A stretch of DNA of 31,724 nucleotides from NCBI GenBank assembly GCA_026985615.1, contig JALSQD010000057.1, positions 1-31,724 of the forward strand. Reading direction: 5' to 3'. Each line of letters begins with the position of its first letter. Within the stretch, counting starts at the first letter, position 1. The position numbers and the translations under genes were made by a program. Below, piece after piece: positions 23,746-31,724 of the stretch. The notes under the pieces were generated by a model that did no database searches, had not been told where the DNA came from, and saw nothing but the letters and a program-made list of their open reading frames with translations. This DNA is from Thermaceae bacterium. Its GTDB lineage: Bacteria > Deinococcota > Deinococci > Deinococcales > Marinithermaceae.

Positions 23746-24308
23746 AGCGCGGCCGTTGCGATCAGGTACAGCCCCAGCGCGAGCAACACGCCGTCGCCCA
23801 GCCGTAGCGCGGGGCCGTGGAGCGGGGTGCGGCGCAGCCGCGCCGCGAGCCAGGCGAGCGTCATCTTGCTGCCTACTATCAGCAGGTAGAACCCGGCCAA
23901 GAAGGCCCAGGCCTCTGCGCCCAGCCGCCTAAGCAGCGGCGCGCCCACCAAGAACCAGAAGAGGTACATGTGGGGGTTGGTCAGGTTGGCCAGCACCGCC
24001 GCGCGCAGGCTCCCCGAACCGCCCTCCGCCTCGAGCCGCGCCGGCTGGCGCAGCCCCGTCCAGCCCAGGTAGGCCAGGTAGAGTCCGCCCGCGACCTGGA
24101 GACCGCGCAACGCGGCCTCGGGCAGCGCCGCGCCCGCGACCCAGGCGAGCGCGATTGCCCAGCTGTCGGTGATGAGCGGGGCCAAGGCGGCACGCATGCC
24201 CGCCGCCGCGCCGTGGCGCAGCGCCTCGCGCAGAACGATGGCGAGGAGCGGTCCGGGGCTCACCCCGGCGGCGAAGCCGAGACCGGCGCCTAGGAGGAAG
24301 GCTTCCAT
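23742..24308 (-). CDS. LysE/RhtB-family amino-acid exporter
   Basis: 188 aa, about six membrane helices. FAAGVSPGPLLAIVLREALRHG at the N-terminus and ANLTNPHMYLFWFLVGAP in the middle are the family's landmark motifs. It should export an amino acid or derivative across the inner membrane; the substrate is not predictable. It starts inside the end of the small cupin-like gene (19-bp overlap), so the two are coupled. It is convergent with the NYN gene and shares a CTAG stop with it. Confidence 0.87.
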   Translation of the reverse strand: MEAFLLGAGLGFAAGVSPGPLLAIVLREALRHGAAAGMRAALAPLITDSWAIALAWVAGAALPEAALRGLQVAGGLYLAYLGWTGLRQPARLEAEGGSGSLRAAVLANLTNPHMYLFWFLVGAPLLRRLGAEAWAFLAGFYLLIVGSKMTLAWLAARLRRTPLHGPALRLGDGVLLALGLYLIATAAL

Positions 24309-24574
24309 TCCAGCACCACGGCCTGGGCGACGGGTACGAGGGTGTGGGCTTCTTCCACCTGGGCGGCGTCGCCGCGGCGGAGGTGGAGGTAGCTTCCAGA
24401 GGCGAGGTCGATGAGCAGTTCGCCCTCGAGCACGAGGTAGAGCCGCCGCGCCGGTGTTTCCACCGACCGCCGCGCCCGCAGGCGCGCGAGCGTCAGCCCG
24501 GGCCAGCCGGGCAGGGGGGCGGGGTCTTCGCCGGCCAGCTTGAGGAGCGGAAGGGTAAAACCGCCGGGCTGCAC
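24290..24574 (-). CDS. Small cupin-like protein
   Basis: 94 aa. LYLVLEGELLIDLASGSYLHLRRGDAAQVE is a single cupin-like beta-sandwich, without an obvious metal-ligand histidine set. The GTG start has a perfect TATAAT box 6 nt upstream and no ribosome site, so the mRNA is almost certainly leaderless. It overlaps the LysE-type gene by 19 bp; it may sense or bind a ligand related to export, but this is a guess from linkage. Confidence 0.72.
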   Translation of the reverse strand: MQPGGFTLPLLKLAGEDPAPLPGWPGLTLARLRARRSVETPARRLYLVLEGELLIDLASGSYLHLRRGDAAQVEEAHTLVPVAQAVVLEWKPSS

Positions 24575-24580
24575 GGCCTG

Positions 24581-24586
24581 ATTATA
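24581..24586 (-). promoter_or_regulatory. Consensus -10 box of a leaderless promoter
   Basis: TATAAT on the minus strand, 6 nt before the GTG at 24574. It lies 8 bp from the -35 box of the divergent helicase promoter. Confidence 0.7.
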
Positions 24587-24594
24587 CGTTTAGC

Positions 24595-24623
24595 TTGACC
24601 GCAGCCTGAAAGGCGGGTAGAAT
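24595..24623 (+). promoter_or_regulatory. Housekeeping-type promoter of the DEAD-box helicase gene
   Basis: TTGACC (24595-24600), a 17-bp spacer, TAGAAT (24618-24623). The expected start is near 24630, giving a leader of about 70 nt. In that leader CGGGGC (24664-24669) can pair with GCCCCG (24682-24687), and GTTCC (24654-24658) with GGAAC (24692-24696), the latter touching the ribosome site GGAAAGGA. Confidence 0.75.
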
Positions 24624-24700
24624 GCCATAGTTTGCGGGCAAAACCCACCCGAGGTTCCGAGTACGGGGCTAGGTAGGCGGGGCCCCGGAAAGGAACTACG

Positions 24701-26263
24701 ATGACGTTTACCGAACTCGGTCTGTCCGAGCGCGCCCTGACTGCGCTCGAAAGCAAAGGCATCGCCCAACCCACCCCGGTGCAGCAGGAGGCGCTCCCGG
24801 TTGCGCTCGCAGGGCGCGACGTGTTGGGACTGGCGCGCACCGGTACCGGCAAGACGCTTGCCTTCGCGCTGCCCATTGCCGAGCGGCTCGAGCCCTCGCG
24901 CGAAGCCGGCCGCGCTCCCCGGGCGCTGGTCCTCGCTCCCACGCGTGAGCTGGCGCTGCAGGTGGCCGGCGAGATGGAGTGGATTGCCCCGCACCTGCGG
25001 GTCGTCACCGTCTACGGCGGCACCGGTTACGGCAGCCAGGCGGCGGCGCTCAGACGCGGCGCCGACGTGGTCGTGGCCACCCCGGGCCGCGCCATCGACT
25101 ACCAGAACCGCGGCGTGCTCGACCTCTCGCGGGTGCGCATCGCCGTGCTCGACGAGGCCGATGAAATGCTCCAGGTGGGGTTCGAGGAGGCAGTGGAAAC
25201 GCTGCTCGGGGCCACGCCCACAGACCGGCAGACGCTGATGTTCTCGGCCACGCTGCCGGGCTGGGCGCGGCGGTTGGTGAAGCGCCACCTGCGCGAGCCG
25301 GTGGTCGTCAACGTGGTCGAGGACGAAGAGGTGAACTACCGCGAGATCGCCATCGAGGCCGCGCCCAAGGCGCGCCTGGGAGTGCTCTACGACCTGCTGC
25401 ACGCGCACGGGCCCGAGCGCGCCATCGTCTTCACCCGCACCAAGAAGGAGGCCGACGAGGTGGCGCGCGCGCTTTCGCTGCGCGGCCACGCGGCCGAGGC
25501 CGTGCACGGCGACCTCAACCAGACCCAGCGCGAGCGCGCGGTGGGTCGCTTCCGTAGCGGCCAGGTGGGCGTGCTGGTGGCCACCGACGTCGCCGCGCGC
25601 GGGCTTGACATCCCCGAGGTGGACCTGGTGGTGCACTACCGCCTGCCCGAGCGGGCTGAGCCCTACCAGCACCGCTCCGGCCGCACCGGGCGGGCGGGGC
25701 GCAGCGGAACGGTCATCCTCTTCCACACCGCCCGCGAGCGCCGCGAGTTGGCGCAGCTCGAGCGCGCCGTCGGGCGCAGGTTCGAGCACGGGCGCGCCCC
25801 CGCGCCCGAAGAGGTGCAGCAGGCCAAGATCGCCGGATTGCTGCGCCGCGCCGCGGCCCAGTCCGAGGCCGACCGCGCGGTCTGGCGCGAGGTGGCGCGC
25901 GACTGGATCGAGCGGGAAGACGTGGAGTCGCTCGCCGGGCTTCTGGCGATGGTGCTGGGCGGGGCACCCAAGCCGCGTAGCCTGCTGACCGGTGACGAGG
26001 GTTGGCGCACGCTTGAGCTCGAGGCCCCCCACCTTTCGGCGGGCAAGGTTGTGGCCGCGCTCAAGCGGGCAGGCTTCTCCAACATCGGTCGCATTCAGCT
26101 GGCGCGCGACATGAGCTACGCCGACGTTCGCCCCAGCGAGCTGGACCGGTTGGATGCGGTGCAGGGTTTGCGGGTGCGCCCGGCCACCAGGGTCAAGGCT
26201 GCGCCGCCCCCGGCGCGGCGCAACGAGCGCCCGCGCGGCAAGCGCCGCCGCGTGAACGCCTGA
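24701..26263 (+). CDS. hera: DEAD-box RNA helicase, Hera type
   Basis: 520 aa ATP-dependent RNA helicase. Q motif QPTPVQQEAL (23-32), motif I ARTGTGKT (45-52), PTRELALQ, GG, TPGR, DEAD box in VLDEADEML, SAT in FSATLPGW, and the second RecA domain with VATDVAARGLDIP and HRSGRTGRAGR. After about residue 365 come a dimerisation region and an RNA-binding domain with the GGAPKPRSLLTGDEGW stretch and a basic tail, matching the Thermus thermophilus Hera enzyme in order and length. Hera binds structured RNA (RNase P RNA, 23S rRNA hairpin 92) and probably aids ribosome or RNP assembly. It has its own promoter and a strong terminator downstream. Confidence 0.92.
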   Translation: MTFTELGLSERALTALESKGIAQPTPVQQEALPVALAGRDVLGLARTGTGKTLAFALPIAERLEPSREAGRAPRALVLAPTRELALQVAGEMEWIAPHLRVVTVYGGTGYGSQAAALRRGADVVVATPGRAIDYQNRGVLDLSRVRIAVLDEADEMLQVGFEEAVETLLGATPTDRQTLMFSATLPGWARRLVKRHLREPVVVNVVEDEEVNYREIAIEAAPKARLGVLYDLLHAHGPERAIVFTRTKKEADEVARALSLRGHAAEAVHGDLNQTQRERAVGRFRSGQVGVLVATDVAARGLDIPEVDLVVHYRLPERAEPYQHRSGRTGRAGRSGTVILFHTARERRELAQLERAVGRRFEHGRAPAPEEVQQAKIAGLLRRAAAQSEADRAVWREVARDWIEREDVESLAGLLAMVLGGAPKPRSLLTGDEGWRTLELEAPHLSAGKVVAALKRAGFSNIGRIQLARDMSYADVRPSELDRLDAVQGLRVRPATRVKAAPPPARRNERPRGKRRRVNA

Positions 26264-26281
26264 AGCCGTCTCTGGCACCTG

Positions 26282-26311
26282 CGCGCCCCGGAGGGGCGCG
26301 TTTCGTTTTTT
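26282..26311 (+). terminator. Rho-independent terminator of the helicase gene
   Basis: CGCGCCCC (26282-26289), loop GGA, GGGGCGCG (26293-26300), followed by TTTCGTTTTTT. This is the only classical hairpin-plus-T-tract in the window. Confidence 0.92.
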
Positions 26312-26368
26312 GTGGTTTGTGACGTTTTTGTGACGCTCCCTCCACTAGCGTGCGGACGGAGGTGCAAG

Positions 26369-27580
26369 ATGAGACGCAGAATGATTTGGGCAGGATTTGC
26401 AGCCTTGCTACTGGCGGCGTGCGGTCCGAGCGGAAGCGGTGGAGGCCTTGCGGGGTGTGACCTTAGTGGTTCCATTGACGCAACCCAGATCCTCGATCCC
26501 GCGAACTGTAACCCCTATCACGTCACCGGCGACCTTACCGTTACAGATAGTGGCCGACTCGAGATCAAACCGGGTACGACGCTCGAGTTCGCTCAGGACA
26601 CCGGCCTTTACGTCCAGGACCACGGGGCGCTGGTCGCGGTGGGCACCGCGTCCGACAAGATCGTCTTCACCGGGGCTTCAAAGGTGAGGGGTTACTGGAA
26701 GGGTGTGATCGTTGGCGGCAACAGCTTCGACAACGAGCTCAAGTACGTCGAGATCGAGTACGCCGGCGCTGACGAACGTTGGGATCCGGGCGCTTTCGCC
26801 AGCTACCGCGCCGCGGTGGAACTCGGGGAAGACGCGCGCCTGAAGATGACCGACTCGCTGGTGCGCGAAAGCGCCGGCTACGGCGTCTTCATGGCCAACG
26901 ACGCTTACTTTGGCAGCGACAACGACCCCGACGGCGACTTTGCCCGTAACACCATCACCGCGAACGCCAATTGTCCGGTAGCGATCTACGAAAACAAGGT
27001 GGGTCACCTCGACGCCAGCAACGACTTCACCGGCAACGACGAAGACTTCGTCTGTGTGGGTGGCGGTTACGAGTTTGTCCCCGAGCAGACCTGGCAACAC
27101 CTCACCGTGCCCTACCTGATCCTCGACCAGATCTCGGTGGCCGATGGCGCCACCTTAACCATTGCACCCGGAACTACGCTGATCTTCGACCAGGACGCAG
27201 GGCTCGAGGCCTACGGTCAGGCCTCCGCCATCCGCGCCGAGGGCACCACCAGCGAGCCCATCACCTTCACCGCCAAACAGCATGTCAAGGGTTACTGGGC
27301 CGGGCTCCACTTCAATGACAGCAATAACGCCAACAACGTGCTGCGTTACGTCGTCGTCGAATATGGCGGCAGTACCAACACCTTCCTGGGTGCCGACGAT
27401 TACGGCAATATCGTGGTCAGCAGCGCGGGCAACGCCTCGCAGCAGCAGATCACCATCGAGGACAGCACAATCCAGTACAGCGCTTCTTGGGGCATCTCGG
27501 TGGCGCAGGAGACAATCTTCACGATCAACGGAGTCAGCTACAACGATAACACCAGTGGTGGCTTTCGCCAGCGCCCTTGA
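26369..27580 (+). CDS. Beta-helix lipoprotein with two homologous halves
   Basis: 403 aa. A lipoprotein signal (RRRMIWAGFAALLLAAC) ends at lipobox cysteine C18, so the protein is exported and lipid-anchored. The rest reads as a right-handed parallel beta-helix. Residues about 50-135 and 248-335 are related: PGTTLEF / PGTTLIF, ASDKIVFTGASKVRGYWKG / SEPITFTAKQHVKGYWAG, LKYVEIEYAG / LRYVVVEYGG. Similar folds occur in surface and carbohydrate-binding proteins. The ATG at 26369 is fixed by GGAGGTG. Base composition is visibly less GC-rich and the protein is rich in Asn, Asp and Thr compared with its neighbours, so horizontal origin is possible. Function is unknown. Confidence 0.8.
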   Translation: MRRRMIWAGFAALLLAACGPSGSGGGLAGCDLSGSIDATQILDPANCNPYHVTGDLTVTDSGRLEIKPGTTLEFAQDTGLYVQDHGALVAVGTASDKIVFTGASKVRGYWKGVIVGGNSFDNELKYVEIEYAGADERWDPGAFASYRAAVELGEDARLKMTDSLVRESAGYGVFMANDAYFGSDNDPDGDFARNTITANANCPVAIYENKVGHLDASNDFTGNDEDFVCVGGGYEFVPEQTWQHLTVPYLILDQISVADGATLTIAPGTTLIFDQDAGLEAYGQASAIRAEGTTSEPITFTAKQHVKGYWAGLHFNDSNNANNVLRYVVVEYGGSTNTFLGADDYGNIVVSSAGNASQQQITIEDSTIQYSASWGISVAQETIFTINGVSYNDNTSGGFRQRP

Positions 27581-27613
27581 GTCGTTCGGTTTTCTCTAGC
27601 CGACAACGCACCC

Positions 27614-27642
27614 CCCCCGCGCTCGATAAGCGCGGGGGTGTT
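27614..27642 (+). terminator. Strong hairpin after the beta-helix lipoprotein gene
   Basis: CCCCCGCGCT (27614-27623), loop CGATA, AGCGCGGGGG (27629-27638), then TGTT. Ten perfect pairs; short T-rich tail only. Confidence 0.7.
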
Positions 27643-27676
27643 ACGAACATCTTGCCCGTTTGGGCGCGGCGCCCCT

Positions 27677-27894
27677 CTAGCCTCGGTCCGGATCAGGCTC
27701 TGTTAGGCTGCGTTTGCGCGCCACCGGCTGCACCTTACCGAGCTCGCACGGCGGGTCCTGGGCGTGGCACCAAACGAGTCGCATCTCCTCTACAGCTCGC
27801 CAGCGCTCCTAGGGGGCGAGCCGCAGCCACTCGGCCCGCTCGCCCTTGCGGGCCTCCGCCAGGCTGCGTTTGCGGGCCACGGGCGCGATGCGCT

Positions 27895-27898
<4 letters not shown>
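27677..27898 (-). pseudogene. Decayed small gene with a repeated start segment, downstream of glmS
   Basis: An ATG at 27898 overlaps the glmS stop (ATGA) and opens a frame MKRIAPVARKRSLAEARKGE... that meets a TAG after 29 codons (27811-27809). The same frame then continues for 43 codons (ERWRAVEEMRLVW...) to a TAG at 27679. The join reads like a P-E-E-R helix turn broken by a Glu-to-stop change. About 45 residues later the frame repeats the opening segment (QPVARKRSL against APVARKRSL). At DNA level AGGCTGCGTTTGCG is followed by CGCCAC in one copy and GGCCAC in the other. I read this as a nonsense-broken copy followed by a fragment of a second copy. The family is not identified; a 29-aa functional peptide is the alternative. 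Confidence 0.55.
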
Positions 27899-29709
<1,811 letters not shown>

Positions 29710-29770
29710 GCGTCCTCCTCAAGACCCGGCTCGGGCCGGGTTCGTCGTCGTCCTGGCACTCAGTGGATCC

Positions 29771-29976
29771 GGTTGTCGGCGTGGTTCACGTGCCCTGCCT
29801 CGGGTTGTCCCCGCCTCGCGGCTTGGGCTTTCCCCTCTGGCTTGTCTTTTGCGGGAGGGCCGGGCCAGCCCTGGTGGCATCCGCGGAACCGTTCGACCTT
29901 TCCCGGCGTGCGCCGGTTATCCCCAGCTGGGGTCCACCACCTCGTAAAGTGCGTGTCGGACGCACTCCCTGCGCTC
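29771..29976 (-). ncRNA. Structured glmS leader, candidate glmS-ribozyme-like RNA
   Basis: On the glmS strand, elements of the glmS ribozyme consensus appear in order: AGCGC (29975-29971, the expected cleavage side), a 7-bp stem (29966-29960 with 29954-29948), ACGAGG (29945-29940), TGGTGG (29939-29934) pairing with CCACCA (29877-29872), TCGA (29896-29893), TTCCGCGGATG (29888-29878), CCCGCAAA (29854-29847), and a hairpin with a GCGA tetraloop (29827-29810). Two extra hairpins (29932-29921 and 29916-29903) interrupt the core. At the place where the consensus has the catalytic G before ACGAGG, this sequence has U (29946). It may be a divergent or non-cleaving relative. Confidence 0.5.
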
Positions 29977-30026
29977 CCCGCGGTTCGGTTGCATCACCCC
30001 CCTTCGTGGCCGGTGGCCACCCCAAG

Positions 30027-30055
30027 AGTATACCGGCCAGCGCGGCAAATATGAA
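30027..30055 (-). promoter_or_regulatory. Promoter of glmS
   Basis: Minus strand -35 TTCATA (30055-30050), a 17-bp spacer, -10 TATACT (30032-30027). Expected start is near 30020, leaving a leader of about 310 nt before the ATG at 29709. Confidence 0.65.
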
Positions 30056-30065
30056 AATTTTTGGG

Positions 30066-30095
30066 TTGACAACGGCATGAGCGGGCCATTAGGAT
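30066..30095 (+). promoter_or_regulatory. Promoter of slpA
   Basis: -35 TTGACA (30066-30071, consensus), an 18-bp spacer, -10 TAGGAT (30090-30095). Expected start is near 30102, giving a leader of about 165 nt. Ten bp separates its -35 from that of the divergent glmS promoter. Confidence 0.75.
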
Positions 30096-30198
30096 GCGAG
30101 GTGGATGTACCCTGTTCCTGGCGTTGAGATCCCGCATTGACGGGGTCGCGTCGGGGCAGGGTCTCCCGCGCGGGCGTCGTCTTGATTCGGGAGAGGAA

Positions 30199-30263
30199 AC
30201 TCGGCAACTCGCCCCGAGTCGTACACCTCCCGCGCGAAGGTAGGAAACACCTTAGGAGGTGTA
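30199..30263 (+). promoter_or_regulatory. slpA leader structure masking the ribosome site
   Basis: TACACCTCC (30222-30230) is the exact complement of GGAGGTGTA (30255-30263), which contains the Shine-Dalgarno. The same ribosome site can also form a local hairpin ACACCT (30247-30252), loop TAGG, AGGTGT (30257-30262). The two helices exclude each other and both hide the site. An upstream hairpin ACTCGG (30199-30204) with CCGAGT (30214-30219) precedes them. This suggests control of slpA translation. Confidence 0.55.
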
Positions 30264-30266
30264 GGT

Positions 30267-31724
30267 ATGAAGAAAGCAGTCCTTCTACTGGCCGGTCTCC
30301 TGACCGTGCTCTCCATGAGCTTCGCTTCGGCGCAGTTCTCGGACGTTCCCGCCGGGCACTGGGCTAAGGAAGCCGTGGAGGCGCTTGCGGCCGAGGGGAT
30401 CATTCTCGGGTTCCCCGATGGAACCTTCCGTGGTAACGAGAACCTGACCCGTTACCAGGCGGCGATGATCATCTATCGCCTGCTCCAGAAGCTGGAGCCG
30501 GGCCAGATGGCCAACATGGACCAGGAAACCATCACCGCCCTGCGTAACGCGGTTCAGGAGCTCGCGGCTGAGCTGGCCTCCCTGGGTGTGCGTGTGAGCG
30601 CGCTCGAGGACAACGCCGCCACCAAGAGCGACGTGGCGCGCCTCGAGAAGATGATCGCCGAGCTCCAGGGGATGCCGGCCGGCGGCGGCGCCAGCAGCGC
30701 CGCGGTCAAGGACCTGGCTGACCGCGTGGAAGCTGCGGCCATCGCTGCCGACACCGCTCTGGCTCAGGTGCAGGCCCTCAGCGGCAAGGTGGATGCCATT
30801 GATGCCCAGGCCTCAGCCAACGCCGACAGCATCAAGGCCCTGAACGAGCTGGCCGTCATGCTCAACCAGGACGTGCTCAGCCTGCAGGATCGTGTGACCG
30901 CTCTCGAGAAGGCCTCGGGCATGACCGACCTCACGGGCATCGCTACCAAGGGCGACGTGCAGTCGGTCCGTGACTACGTCACCGCCATCCGCGGCGACCT
31001 GGTCAACGTCTCGAACAAGGTCAGTGCCCTGGAAGCCAACGTGGATGACCTGGGCGAACGCGTGGGAAACCTTGAGGCCACCAAGTTCAGCGTAAGCGGC
31101 TTTTTGCAGCTCAACTACAAGTCGCAGCGCTTGGTGGGCGACGCCTTTGATCTCGACCGCCTTTTCATGGACTCGGCGTTTAGCTCTGGGGATGCAGAAG
31201 AAGGGTCCATTTGGTGGGAATCCGCCGGTGTTGGTCAGGTGGTTGACGACGAAGACATCGACGGCGACATACCTGGCGACACCTCGGCCCTGTGGCGCAC
31301 CGACTTGCATTACGGCAAGTACGATGCCCAGTCCGCCCATGGGTACAACGGTTACCCCGAGTTCACGGACTTCCGGATTCGCCTTCAGGGTTCGGGCAGC
31401 TTTGTGTACGACCCGATCACTGGCGCGCCGACCTTCACCCCCTCGCTGCACATCCTCGACGCCTCTACTAATCTGCTGGTTGCTGACGGGCAGAATCTGC
31501 GCTTCAAGATCGGCACCAGCAACAAGGTCAAGTTTACGGAATACGTGTTCGACAACGACGCGCTTGGCCGTGGCCCGGGCGTCATCGGTATGTTCGACGC
31601 GGGTTTCTTGAACTTGACCGGTGTGTACGGGAACTACAACACCTCGGCCTACGACTACTACTACGCCGGGCGTGCGGTTGTGAAGCCCTTCAACGGCTTC
31701 GCGCTGGCAGGATCCTACGCCAAG
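30267..31724 (+). CDS. slpA: SlpA-type S-layer/outer-envelope protein with SLH domain (3' end outside window)
   Basis: At least 486 aa, open at the window edge. A signal peptide MKKAVLLLAGLLTVLSMSFA with ASA cleavage after residue 22 is followed at once by a single SLH domain (FSDVPAGHWAKEAVEAL at 24-40, GFPDGTFRGNENLTRYQAA to about 70). A long heptad coiled coil with repeated ALE/LEK blocks spans about 85-275, and a beta-rich, Asp- and aromatic-rich region starts near 272 (KFSVSGFLQLNYKSQ), like a porin barrel. This SLH-coil-barrel plan matches Thermus SlpA and Omp-alpha/beta-type proteins that tether the outer envelope to the cell wall. The ATG has AGGAGGTG upstream. Strong promoter and long structured leader suit an abundant, regulated protein. 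Confidence 0.9.
   Translation, partial: MKKAVLLLAGLLTVLSMSFASAQFSDVPAGHWAKEAVEALAAEGIILGFPDGTFRGNENLTRYQAAMIIYRLLQKLEPGQMANMDQETITALRNAVQELAAELASLGVRVSALEDNAATKSDVARLEKMIAELQGMPAGGGASSAAVKDLADRVEAAAIAADTALAQVQALSGKVDAIDAQASANADSIKALNELAVMLNQDVLSLQDRVTALEKASGMTDLTGIATKGDVQSVRDYVTAIRGDLVNVSNKVSALEANVDDLGERVGNLEATKFSVSGFLQLNYKSQRLVGDAFDLDRLFMDSAFSSGDAEEGSIWWESAGVGQVVDDEDIDGDIPGDTSALWRTDLHYGKYDAQSAHGYNGYPEFTDFRIRLQGSGSFVYDPITGAPTFTPSLHILDASTNLLVADGQNLRFKIGTSNKVKFTEYVFDNDALGRGPGVIGMFDAGFLNLTGVYGNYNTSAYDYYYAGRAVVKPFNGFALAGSYAK

Noticed and set aside
24590..26278. A 562-codon minus-strand open frame opposite the helicase
   Set aside because: Shadow of the Hera gene, without recognisable motifs.
29771..30020. 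RNase P RNA or tmRNA in the glmS-slpA gap
   Set aside because: The conserved GAGGAAAGUCC core of RNase P RNA and the tmRNA tRNA-like ends (GGGG...UUCGAUUC...CCA) are absent on both strands. The glmS-ribozyme-like order fits better.

Overview
The window is high-GC DNA from a member of the Thermaceae (Deinococcota), probably a Meiothermus-, Oceanithermus- or Marinithermus-like thermophile. The evidence is a Hera-type DEAD-box helicase, a short GidA-related FAD protein of the kind known from Thermus thermophilus, a futalosine-pathway menaquinone enzyme (MqnD), bacillithiol synthesis (BshC), a single-SLH/coiled-coil SlpA-type envelope protein, and many leaderless genes with a TANNNT -10 box 6-7 nt before the start codon. 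The genus is an inference; no rRNA is present.

Layout. 1-480 is gene-free and is a mosaic of repeats: a 7-bp tandem repeat, two hairpins and a G-run cluster. 486-2754 holds a HAD hydrolase, a small unknown gene and a HemN-like radical SAM enzyme. 2950-4693 is a sulfide:quinone-oxidoreductase-like flavoprotein with its DUF1641 partner. 4757-6015 holds three unknown genes. 6054-9353 is a five-gene unit: phosphoesterase, holB, ricT/yaaT, flavin reductase and an unknown gene. 9396-12216 (minus) encodes two permeases of a BMP/NupPQ-type nucleoside or sugar ABC importer. 12311-14249 is menG, an unknown gene and the GidA-related gene. 14202-17532 (minus) carries mutY, a lipoprotein, a cupin, a CoA-binding protein, a YhhQ queuosine-precursor transporter and hpt. 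mqnD follows at 17568. 18437-21948 is a type II SQR divergent from a Crp/Fnr regulator and bshC. 21973-24574 holds a SpoIID-type protein, a NYN nuclease-like protein, a LysE exporter and a small cupin. 24701-27580 holds the Hera helicase and a beta-helix lipoprotein. 27677-29709 (minus) is glmS with a decayed small gene behind it, and slpA begins at 30267 and runs off the end.

How it fits together. Two SQR-type enzymes would feed sulfide electrons into menaquinone, whose synthesis is represented by mqnD and menG. bshC would supply bacillithiol, a possible sulfur acceptor for the type II SQR, under a divergent Crp/Fnr-type regulator. glmS (amino-sugar supply) and slpA (envelope) are divergent and share a 557-bp region with two good promoters and two long structured leaders.

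The most notable items are: a glmS leader with glmS-ribozyme-like motifs in order but U at the apparent position of the catalytic G; an slpA leader that can hide its Shine-Dalgarno sequence in two alternative hairpins; relics of a small gene after glmS; a perfect 38-bp repeat inside the DUF1641 gene; and three convergent gene pairs that share a CTAG stop.
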